From contig DATKXS010000089.1 of assembly GCA_035528895.1 (NCBI GenBank), forward strand, positions 1-38,901: a stretch of 38,901 nt of DNA, given 5' to 3'. The stretch is from UBA8522 sp035528895. GTDB lineage: Bacteria > Acidobacteriota > Aminicenantia > Aminicenantales > UBA8522. The translations under genes and the position numbers were made by a program. Shown one piece after another: positions 24,449-32,200 of this stretch. The notes beneath the pieces were generated by a model. It searched no databases. It had not been told where the DNA came from and saw only the letters and a program-made list of their open reading frames with translations. Numbering within the stretch: position 1 is the first letter of the stretch; each line of letters begins with the position of its first letter.

Positions 24449-25201
24449 TCAATGAATGTGGGAGACGAGGTGGCCGGCGGCCAACATGGTCTTGAACGCC
24501 TCGGACCGGCAGAAGTCGGCGTGCGACCCGTGGTAGACCAGCTTCTGATTGAGGCAGGCCACTTTGTTGACATGCTTGTTGACGATCCCGATGTCGTGCG
24601 TCACCAGGATAATCGTGATCCTCTGGGCCTCGTTCAGATGGTGAAGCATTTCATAGAAAAGCTCCTGAGTTGCGGCATCAACGCCGGCCGTGGGCTCATC
24701 CAGGAAGAGCAGTTCGGGGGCGTTCACAATCGCCCGGGCGATGATCACCCGCTGCTGTTGTCCTCCGGAGAGATCGCCGATCGGCCGGTTCTTGAAAGCC
24801 GCCATCCCCACCCGTTCAAGGGCGAGAGTGATGGCCTTTTCCTCTTCTTTTTTTCTGTGACCCGCCGGCGGACGGCTGGAAAGAAGACCCATGGCCACGA
24901 CCTCTCTCACCGTCGCCGGGAAGAAAGGATCGATAAAGGCGGCTTTCTGGGGCACATAGCCGATCTTAAACCAGGCCTCGAATTCCTCGACCGGTCGGCC
25001 CATGAGGACGATCCGCCCCTGGGTCGGCCGGAACAGGCCCAGGATGATCTTGACCAGAGTCGTTTTCCCTGAACCGTTGGGACCGAGGATGGCCAGGAAG
25101 TCGCCCGGGGCGATAGAAAAACTCACTTTGTCCAGGACAGGAACCGACCCGTATTGGAACGATACGCCGTCGACGCGGATGAGCTCCCTGGTCTCAGTCA
25201 C
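24449..25201 (-). CDS. znuC: Zinc ABC transporter, ATP-binding protein
   Basis: ABC ATPase of 250 residues that powers metal uptake through ZnuB. It has Walker A GPNGSGKTT (40-48), the Q-loop in YVPQKA, the signature LSGGQQQR, Walker B LLFLDEPTAG and the H-loop in LVTHDIG. It overlaps the end of znuA by eight bases, so the order on the minus strand is znuA-znuC-znuB. Length and motifs match the manganese/zinc/iron chelate subgroup. Confidence 0.92.
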   Translation of the reverse strand: MTETRELIRVDGVSFQYGSVPVLDKVSFSIAPGDFLAILGPNGSGKTTLVKIILGLFRPTQGRIVLMGRPVEEFEAWFKIGYVPQKAAFIDPFFPATVREVVAMGLLSSRPPAGHRKKEEEKAITLALERVGMAAFKNRPIGDLSGGQQQRVIIARAIVNAPELLFLDEPTAGVDAATQELFYEMLHHLNEAQRITIILVTHDIGIVNKHVNKVACLNQKLVYHGSHADFCRSEAFKTMLAAGHLVSHIH

Positions 25202-26096
25202 AGGCGAGGCCTTTCTTGAGATTCACCAGGTTCTCCTCCATGATATCAAAAAACGTCCGGCCGGACTCCCATTCTTTTTTGTTCAGGTTCGCACCCGGGT
25301 GAAGGGGCAAAACCTCGACCTGCAGCTCCTTGGCCACCACCGCGGCCATCCGAGGACTGGTGTTGGCTTCCGTAAAAACGGCTCTGATACGGCTCTTTTT
25401 GCCCCATTCGATGGCCGCGATCAAACGGCTGGGCGTCGCCTCAGCATCAGGACTGAGGCCATAGATCGAGATCTGTTCCAGCCCGTATCTTTTTGCCATG
25501 TAGCCGAAGGCGGCGTGGCCGCCGATAAGGAGAGTTCGGCTCCGGCAGCGGTCGAGCGCTCGAGCATAGGCGGAATCGAGCGTCCGGATCCTTTCTTTCA
25601 AACGTCCCGCGCGCTCCTCAAAGGCGGGCGTGTTGGCAGGATCGATTTCCGAGAGAAGTGCGGCAATATGATCTACGATGACGAGGTCCAGGCCGAAATC
25701 CAGCCAGACATGAGGGTCGTGTTCTTTTTCCTCGTCTCCTTCCCCCTGGTCTTGCAAAATCAAGGAGTCGGCCAGGGCCAGGACCCTGAGTCCCGGCGAC
25801 GTAAAGCTCTTCAGCAGGTCGGGGATCCACGGCTCCAGCCCCGCCCCGACATAGATGAAAAGATCGGCTGAGGACAGGCGCAGGATGTCGCTGGCCCGGG
25901 GCTGCCAGGTGTGGACGCCGGCTCCCGGGGGGAGCAGAAGGCTGACTTCTCCCCTGTCGGCGGCGATCTCTCTGGCGAATTCCCGCAATGGGAAGACGCT
26001 GGTCACAATTTTCAAGGGCACCGGGTTTTCGAACGACTGCGCCGGGAACATCCCGAGACAGCAAGCCCATAGTAAAAGAACCAGGAATCTCTTCAT
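25194..26096 (-). CDS. znuA: Zinc ABC transporter, substrate-binding protein
   Basis: Cluster A-I metal-binding protein of 300 residues with a signal peptide (MKRFLVLLLWACCLGMFPAQS). Presumed ligands are H62 in GVHTWQP, H129 in DPHVWLD and H194 in IGGHAAFGY. Three histidines fit zinc rather than manganese, and E243 in FTEANTSP may assist. The loop before the second histidine is acidic (about 117-129, GEGDEEKEHDPH) instead of the His-rich loop of many ZnuA proteins. The ATG at 26096 is chosen because the signal peptide starts there. An in-frame ATG eight codons upstream is possible, and the longer frame is a shadow of galK. It starts 52 bases after galK on the same strand. Confidence 0.9.
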   Translation of the reverse strand: MKRFLVLLLWACCLGMFPAQSFENPVPLKIVTSVFPLREFAREIAADRGEVSLLLPPGAGVHTWQPRASDILRLSSADLFIYVGAGLEPWIPDLLKSFTSPGLRVLALADSLILQDQGEGDEEKEHDPHVWLDFGLDLVIVDHIAALLSEIDPANTPAFEERAGRLKERIRTLDSAYARALDRCRSRTLLIGGHAAFGYMAKRYGLEQISIYGLSPDAEATPSRLIAAIEWGKKSRIRAVFTEANTSPRMAAVVAKELQVEVLPLHPGANLNKKEWESGRTFFDIMEENLVNLKKGLACD

Positions 26097-26098
26097 AT

Positions 26099-26134
26099 AT
26101 CGGATCAGAACGTTATCCATTCTTGATATCCGAT
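26099..26134. repeat. Inverted repeat in the galK-znuA gap
   Basis: ATCGGAT (26099-26105) and ATCCGAT (26128-26134) form perfect seven-base arms around a 22-base centre. The repeat fills most of the 52-bp space before znuA. It could be an operator (for example for a Zur-type repressor) or an RNA hairpin over the start region. It does not match a Zur box that I know. Confidence 0.35.
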
Positions 26135-26148
26135 CAGGCGCTCTCCGG

Positions 26149-27309
26149 TTAATCGAGCCGGGACACACTTGCCCCTTCGCCGATGGCGACCTCATAAAAC
26201 TCCGGCCTTGGAAACCCGCGCTCCGCCGCCTCGGCCTGCATCCTTTTCCGGAAACCCTCCATCGTTTGTTTCTCGAGGAGCGCGATTCCCGAGCCGCCAA
26301 AGCCGGCCCCGACCAGTCGCGCTCCCAGACATCCGGCGAATCCTTTCCCGACATCATGAAGCAGGTCGAGCTCCGGGCAGGAGACGTCATAGTCGTCCCG
26401 CAGGCTCTGGTGGGACCTGAACAAGAGGTCTCCCAGGCCACAAAAGTCATCTCTCCGGATCGCCTCCACGGCCTTGCGAACACGCTCGTTCTCAGTGATG
26501 ACGTGCCTGGCTCTCCGGTAGGGAATCTCGCCCATTTCTTCGCGGGCGTTTTCGAGTCGCTCCACTGTCGCTTCCTTATAAGAGCGCACACCTTTCCCCC
26601 GGAGGACGCCGAGGGCCCGGGCGGCCTCCTGGCGCCGCAAGTTATATTCCGATGAGGCCAGCTCGCGGCGGACCTTGGTGTCATAGACCAAAATTCCGAG
26701 GCCGGCCTTTTCCAGGTGGAGAGGGAAAAGGGTGAAGTCTAAGGTTTCACAATCGAGAAACAGGGCGTTGTCCTTCTTCCCGAAAACAGATATGAATTGG
26801 TCCATCAGCCCGCATTGGACACCGACAAAATCGTTCTCCGCCTTCTGGGCCAGTTTGGCCAGGATCACGCCGGGAAGGTCGATCCCGAAAAGCGAACTCA
26901 ATCCCTTGATGACACTGACCTCCAGGGCGGCCGACGAGCTGAGCCCGGATTCGAGCGGGACCTCTCCCCAGACCATAGCGTCAACACCGCTGAGTCGATA
27001 ACCTTCCTGCTTCAAAATCCAGAAGATCCCCTTGATGTAGTTTGCCCAGCGGCATTTTTCGGAGGGAGAGATCGCGTCGAGGTCGAACGTTTCTTCCTGT
27101 TGGAAATCATCGGCCCAGATTCGGACCCGGCTATCCGGCCGCGGGGTTGCCAGGAAGCGAGTCCTCAAGTGAATCGCCGCCGGAAGGACATAGCCGTTGT
27201 TGTAGTCGGTGTGTTCGCCGATGATATTGATTCTGCCTGGGGCCGAGGCCAAGAGTTGCGGACGGGTATGAAAAACCCGGGAGAAGAGCCCGATCTTGGA
27301 ATCGTCCAT
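26149..27309 (-). CDS. galK: Galactokinase
   Basis: GHMP-family kinase of 386 residues that phosphorylates galactose to galactose-1-phosphate. The family signature is near the N terminus (PGRINIIGEHTDYNNGYVLP, 25-44). The ATP-binding glycine/serine loop is GLSSSAALE (122-130). The catalytic aspartate is D170 in CGLMDQFIS, and the third GHMP motif is GAGFGGSG (335-342). There is no galT or galE in the window. It leads the zinc-import genes on the same strand. The ATG at 27309 has no Shine-Dalgarno-like sequence, and the best promoter is only about 15 bases upstream. Confidence 0.93.
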   Translation of the reverse strand: MDDSKIGLFSRVFHTRPQLLASAPGRINIIGEHTDYNNGYVLPAAIHLRTRFLATPRPDSRVRIWADDFQQEETFDLDAISPSEKCRWANYIKGIFWILKQEGYRLSGVDAMVWGEVPLESGLSSSAALEVSVIKGLSSLFGIDLPGVILAKLAQKAENDFVGVQCGLMDQFISVFGKKDNALFLDCETLDFTLFPLHLEKAGLGILVYDTKVRRELASSEYNLRRQEAARALGVLRGKGVRSYKEATVERLENAREEMGEIPYRRARHVITENERVRKAVEAIRRDDFCGLGDLLFRSHQSLRDDYDVSCPELDLLHDVGKGFAGCLGARLVGAGFGGSGIALLEKQTMEGFRKRMQAEAAERGFPRPEFYEVAIGEGASVSRLD

Positions 27310-27323
27310 GGAAAAGTAGGTGC

Positions 27324-27352
27324 ATTCTATGGAATCAGTGCTTAAATGTCAA
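27324..27352 (-). promoter_or_regulatory. Near-consensus sigma70 promoter for galK
   Basis: On the minus strand a perfect TTGACA (27352-27347) is followed after 17 bases by TAGAAT (27329-27324). Transcription should start near 27317, leaving a leader of about eight bases without a ribosome binding site. A 15-base near-palindrome (27356-27370) sits just upstream of the -35 box and could be an operator. Confidence 0.75.
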
Positions 27353-27355
27353 TCC

Positions 27356-27370
27356 GCGCCGGGCCGGCGC
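27356..27370. repeat. GC-rich palindrome next to the galK -35 box
   Basis: GCGCCGG-G-CCGGCGC: two perfect seven-base arms around one central base, three bases upstream of the galK -35 hexamer. Possible regulator site or DNA cruciform. It is the leftmost of several inverted repeats in this intergenic region. Confidence 0.6.
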
Positions 27371-27383
27371 AAGCCTCTCTTTT

Positions 27384-27535
27384 TCCGTGATTCCATTGGG
27401 CGCAGGAAGCCACCCCTTGCCCCCGCACCCCTGGGAACCAGTCCCGTCGGTTCCCCCCGTCAGAAAACTGACGGGTCCCCCTTCCGCTACGGGGGCTTTA
27501 GGGCGGCTTCCTGCGCCCATTATAATTATCACGGA
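27384..27535. repeat. Large nested inverted-repeat element between galK and pepD
   Basis: An imperfect palindrome of about 152 bases. Outer arms: TCCGTGAT (27384-27391) with ATCACGGA (27528-27535). Main arms: GGGCGCAGGAAGCC (27398-27411) with its exact complement at 27505-27518, extended by three pairs after one mismatch. Inner stem: GCCCCC (27419-27424) with GGGGGC (27491-27496). Inside are two further perfect hairpins: GGGAACC (27433-27439) with GGTTCCC (27449-27455), and CCCGTCAG-AAAA-CTGACGGG (27456-27475). The shape is a long stem ending in a multi-branch head. It has no protein-coding potential that I can defend. It could be a MITE or REP-like repeat or a structured RNA. TATAAT at 27521-27526 and its mirror (27524-27519) in the right arm could be -10 boxes. 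Confidence 0.75.
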
Positions 27536-27560
27536 TTTGGAGTTGCTTCCCGGGCCGGCC

Positions 27561-27585
27561 GCCCGCACTGAAACCGGCCGCGGGC
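27561..27585. repeat. Additional hairpin with an alternative pairing
   Basis: GCCCGC (27561-27566) pairs with GCGGGC (27580-27585). An overlapping alternative pairs GGCCGG (27553-27558) with CCGGCC (27574-27579), so the two stems exclude each other. The hairpin lies about 90 bases before the pepD ATG and may be in its leader. From here to pepD I see only weak promoter-like hexamers. Confidence 0.45.
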
Positions 27586-27677
27586 ACTTTTCCGCCGCAA
27601 AGGACGCTTGAATTGGATTTTTATTTATGGCATCATTCAGAAGAATTCCCTTTGGACCGATTTCAGCGGAGGTGAAC

Positions 27678-29132
27678 ATGGCCGATGTTCTTGCCAATCT
27701 CAAGCCCACCCTAATATGGAAGCATTTCTCGGAGCTCCTGAGGATTCCCCATTGCTCGGGGAACGAGCGCTCTTTAGGAGACTATGTCATTTCCGTAGCC
27801 AAAGAACTGGGTCTATCCTGGGACCGGGACCGGGTCGGCAACGTGGTCGTTTCCAAACCGGCCACGCCCGGCCATGAACAGTCGGCCGGAGTCATCCTCC
27901 AGGGACATCTTGATATGGTCTGCGAGAAGAATTCCGATGTCACCCATGATTTTTCGAAAGACCCCATCATCCCTGAAATCAACGGGGATTGGGTCGGGGC
28001 CAGGGGGACGACCCTCGGGTCCGATAACGGCATCGGCGTCGCGGCCGCCCTGGCGGTTATGGAAGATCAGACGTTGGTCCACGGCCCTCTTGAATTCCTG
28101 TTCACGGTGGACGAGGAAACTGGGTTGACCGGAGCCAACCGGCTGGGAAAGGGTTTCCTGAAGGGAACCCGGCTCCTCAACCTTGACAGCGAGGAGGAAG
28201 GGGCGTTCACTATCGGCTGCTCGGGAGGAGGCGATTCGGAGATCATCCTGCCTCTCCAGAGAAAACGGCGGCGCTTTAAGGAGCTCTTCCGGCTTCGGCT
28301 ATTCGGTTTCCGCGGCGGACACTCCGGTCTGGATATCAATCAGGGCCGGGGGAATGCCATCCGGCTCCTCGCCCGGCTTCTCTATCAGGCCCAGGAGAAG
28401 TACAAGTTTGAGCTCCTCCGGATCGAAGGCGGCAACAAGAGAAACGCCATTCCCCGGGAAGCTTTGGCGGATTTTTATGTCGAGGGTTCCGCGACCAAAA
28501 AGATGCGGTCCTTCTTCGAGGATGCTTTCGCCAAGATTCAGAGCGAATTCAAGGTGGTCGAGACTGAGGCTCAGTTCGTGCTCGAAAAGATGGCCAATGC
28601 CAAGGACGAGCCCCTGACCGCGGACTCTCAGACGACGCTGATTCGGCTGCTCTTCACTCTTCCCCATGGGGTGATCAGCATGCATCCGGAGATCACCGGC
28701 CTGGTCGAAACCTCGACCAATCTCGCGATCATCGGTTGTGAAAAAGTCCGAGCGCAGGTCATCTGCAGCAGCCGGAGCTCGGTCGCATCGGCATTGACTG
28801 CCGTGCGGCAGGGTATCAAGGCCGTCGCCGAGCTGGCCGGCGCCCGCATCGTCCAGACCGGAGGCTATCCCGGCTGGGAGCCGGACCTGCAATCGGTTCT
28901 CTTGAAGAGACTCAGCGAGCTTTACAAGAAGGTCTTCGGCAGGGAGCCTGAGGTCAAGGCCGTTCATGCCGGCCTGGAGTGCGGGATTATCGGAGAAAAA
29001 TATCCCGGCATGGACATGATCTCTTTCGGGCCGACGATCGAACACCCCCATTCGCCCGAAGAAAGAGTCGATGTCGCTTCCGTGGAGAAATTCTGGCATT
29101 TTCTGACGACCGCGCTCGGCGAGCTCGGCTGA
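27678..29132 (+). CDS. pepD: Aminoacyl-histidine dipeptidase (PepD/carnosinase-like, M20C)
   Basis: Cytosolic di-zinc dipeptidase of 484 residues, close to the usual PepD length. It cleaves Xaa-His and other dipeptides. Ligands and base: H77 (LQGHLDM, with D79), D116 (GSDNGIG), E146-E147 (VDEETG), D170 (NLDSEEEG) and H458 in the terminal PHSPEE segment. The insert dimerisation domain contains GGHSGLDI. The frame is open 17 codons further upstream, but the ATG at 27678 has a strong GGAGGTGA ribosome binding site (27668-27675) and gives MADVLANL, the typical PepD start. There is no signal peptide. The upstream region holds the nested inverted repeats. Confidence 0.92.
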   Translation: MADVLANLKPTLIWKHFSELLRIPHCSGNERSLGDYVISVAKELGLSWDRDRVGNVVVSKPATPGHEQSAGVILQGHLDMVCEKNSDVTHDFSKDPIIPEINGDWVGARGTTLGSDNGIGVAAALAVMEDQTLVHGPLEFLFTVDEETGLTGANRLGKGFLKGTRLLNLDSEEEGAFTIGCSGGGDSEIILPLQRKRRRFKELFRLRLFGFRGGHSGLDINQGRGNAIRLLARLLYQAQEKYKFELLRIEGGNKRNAIPREALADFYVEGSATKKMRSFFEDAFAKIQSEFKVVETEAQFVLEKMANAKDEPLTADSQTTLIRLLFTLPHGVISMHPEITGLVETSTNLAIIGCEKVRAQVICSSRSSVASALTAVRQGIKAVAELAGARIVQTGGYPGWEPDLQSVLLKRLSELYKKVFGREPEVKAVHAGLECGIIGEKYPGMDMISFGPTIEHPHSPEERVDVASVEKFWHFLTTALGELG

Positions 29133-29203
29133 GCCGCTCGCTCGATTCCCCGGCCGTTCTTCCACCCCGTGGGCCATCCCCTTTCCAGCCGGATATCCTT
29201 GTC

Positions 29204-29232
29204 TTGCCAAGGGGGATGTTTTCTCATAGTAT
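29204..29232 (+). promoter_or_regulatory. Promoter for the alpha-2-macroglobulin/pbpC unit
   Basis: TTGCCA (29204-29209) and TAGTAT (29227-29232) are 17 bases apart. The start of transcription would be near 29239, leaving a leader of about 17 bases that just contains the AAGGAG ribosome binding site (29244-29249). Confidence 0.6.
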
Positions 29233-29255
29233 GGTTGCGGAGAAAGGAGCGGACC

Positions 29256-32200
29256 ATGAGGAACAGAAAGCGTCTTCTCCCCTTGTTCGGGCTGATCGCT
29301 CTGGGCCTGTTCGTCGGCGGCTGCAGGAGAGATCGGGAAGACAACGAATCTGCGGACCGGCGGAGACAGGTCGGGGCCGCCGGCGACCTGAACGTCCTGA
29401 GCGTGACTCCTCAGGGTGTTGCTTCCAGCCGGCGAGAGATCGAGGCCGTGGTGGTCATGTTCGACCGGCCGGTGGTGGCTCTGGATGCACTCCCGGAGGG
29501 AAAGGGCCGGCCGATCTTGAGATTCAATCCCACGTTCTCGGGAAAGACCCGCTGGCTGGGTTCTCGCATCCTGACATTCTCTCCTGACCGCCGCTTCCCC
29601 TTCTCTACCAAGATCGAGGTCACCGTTCCGGCGGGAACAGAAGCTCTCGACGGCTCGACCTTAAAAACGGATCATACTTGGATCTTCCAGACGGCCGCGC
29701 CCCGGCTCGTCAGGCATTATCCCCAGGACAAGCAGAAATGGCTGAAGCTCGACACCCAAGTCCTCCTGGTCTTTAATCAGGACATGGACAGGAAATCGGC
29801 CCAGGATTTTATCTCTCTGGTTTCAGCCGATGAGCAGGGCACAGAGAAGCGGCTTGACTTCCGGCTTTCTCAGCCTTCCGCTGAGGGACTTAAAGAGGAA
29901 GACCTTGACATCAGGCCGGAAACGGCCCTCCTGCTCGAACCGGAGGACCGGCTCTCCCCCGGTTTTACCTATCTCGTGGAAGCGCGACAGGGGCTTCCGT
30001 CCAGAGAGGGTCCGATCCGAATGGAAAAAAGCGCCGTCTTCAGCTTCGATACTTTCCGGGAGTTCCGCTTTGAAGGCCTGGAGAAAACAGAAGGTCTCAT
30101 GCCTTCTGAACAACTGCAGTTCAGATTCAGCAACCAGGTCATGTACAAGAGCCTTGTCCAACATCTCCGCTTCGACCCGCCTCTCCCGATCCCCGAATAC
30201 TACAGCGAGTGGGATTACAGCAACGACGTTCTGCATCTTTCCCTTCCCCTCGCGCCGGAGACACGGTATACGGTCACGATCGGGCCCGAGCTCGGGGATG
30301 ACTTCGGCAACTCCCTCGGCCGAGAGGTCCGGCTTGAATTCTCCACCACTTCTTTTCCTCCCTCCGTTTCTATGACCACAGGCTACGGTATCCTGGAGGC
30401 CTCCGGGGAGGCGAGATATCCGCTGTCTGTGCTGAACGCCGAGAGCGTTTTCTGCCAGGAGGCCCGGCTAAAGAAGGACGAGCTCATCCCCCTTCTCCTC
30501 CAGCCCAGGATCTTCTGGTCGGACCAAAAATTTTCCTCCCGTCCGGGTTTCTTCCAGGTTGAAAAAAAACTGCCCTTGAGGACCCCGAGAAATGAGCGCC
30601 AGGTCGTTCCGCTCGATTTCAGCGATGTGCTGACCGAAAAATATGGGTTCGTCTTTATCCAGGTCGACACCCTGCGGCCGGAGGACAAGTGGGAACGGTA
30701 TCTGAAAGCTTTCCTCCAGGTGACAGAGCTGGGGATCAGCGGAAAATTCTCGCCCGAAAACAACGTCATCTGGGTCACGGAGCTCCGGTCTGGTCTGCCC
30801 GTTCCAGAAGCGGAAGTGGAGATCCGGGATGACCGCAACCGGATCAAATGGAAGGGCCGGACGGACCGGGAGGGAACGGTCCGGACGCCGGGCTGGAAAG
30901 AGCTGGGGCTGACGAGCCGGGATCCCTGGGACGAGCCGCGGCAATGGATCTTGGTGACGCGAGGCCGGGATATCGCGCTCTCCTCCTCTGAATGGGGAAC
31001 CGGGATCGACCCCTACCGTTTCCGCATCGCTTATGACTGGAACCCTCAGCCTCCTCTCATCCAGGGAAGCGTGTTCACCGAGAGAGGGATCTACCGGGCG
31101 GGAGAGGATGTCCATATCAAGGGGATCATCCGGAAAAAAGAAAAGGGAGGCTGGGTCCTCCCCACCCGGAAAGAAGTGGTATGCGAAATCCTGGATCCCT
31201 TTCAAAAGACCGTTTTCAAGGGCCCTGCGGCCCTGGACGAATTCGCTTCATTTGCTTTCGACTTCAGCTCTGCGCAGGGGTCTTCCCTCGGCCATTATCA
31301 GATCAAAGCCGCTGTTCCAGCGGAGCGATTGGGCGAGAAGCCTTATTCCCTCTCCGGATCTTTCCGCATCGAAGCTTTTCGTCCGGCCGAGTTCGAAGTC
31401 CACCTGAGGGCCGAGAAAGAGAGCGGTGTCTTCGGCCGGGAATACGCGGCCGAGGTTCGAGCCGGCTATCTTTTCGGCGGCGCGATGGCCGGGCAGCCCG
31501 TGTCCTGGCACCTTCGCCTGAACCGGACGCGCTTCTCCCCTCCCGGACTCCAGGGCTATGTTTTCGGCAATGAGCTCGATTGGGGAGATGAGGAAGGGTC
31601 GGAGAGCAGTCGCCTGGCGGCTTCCGGGGAAGCGGCTCTCGACTCCGAGGGAAAGTTTAGGATTCGACTGCCCCTTCGCGCCGAAAAGGAAAAGGATTCC
31701 GTTTCGGCGATCCTGGAGGCGACGGTCGTCAACCCCAGCCGGCGCTCCATCTCCAACCGGATCCAGACCGTGATCCACCGGGGCGAGTACTACATCGGAC
31801 TCCGGCCGGCGACATCATTCTTGAAGACAGGTGAGACGCTGAGCGTCGAAGTCATCGCCGCCCTCCCCGAAGGAAGCCGGGATCCCGATAGAAATATCGG
31901 GTTGAAGCTCTTCAAGAGAGAGTGGCGGTCGGTTCGCCAGGCCGGCATCGGCGGCCGCTTCCGCTGGCTCACGGAAGAAGAGGACTCCGAGGTCGCCGCT
32001 CAAGAAGTCCGCACAAAGAACGAAGCTGTCAAGGTGACCTTCGCTCCGGAGAAGACAGGTTTCTATTACCTCCTGGCCTCGGGCACGGACAACCTGGGAA
32101 ACAGGATCACCACGACGACGTATTTTTATGTCAGCGGTCCCGACTATGTCCCGTGGGAGAGACGGGACGATGATTCGATCGAACTGGTCGCCGACGCCGA

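Noticed and set aside
26097..26684. N-terminal extension of the znuA frame
   Set aside because: It overlaps galK in another frame on the same strand and is Arg/Ser/Pro-rich; the signal peptide begins at 26096.
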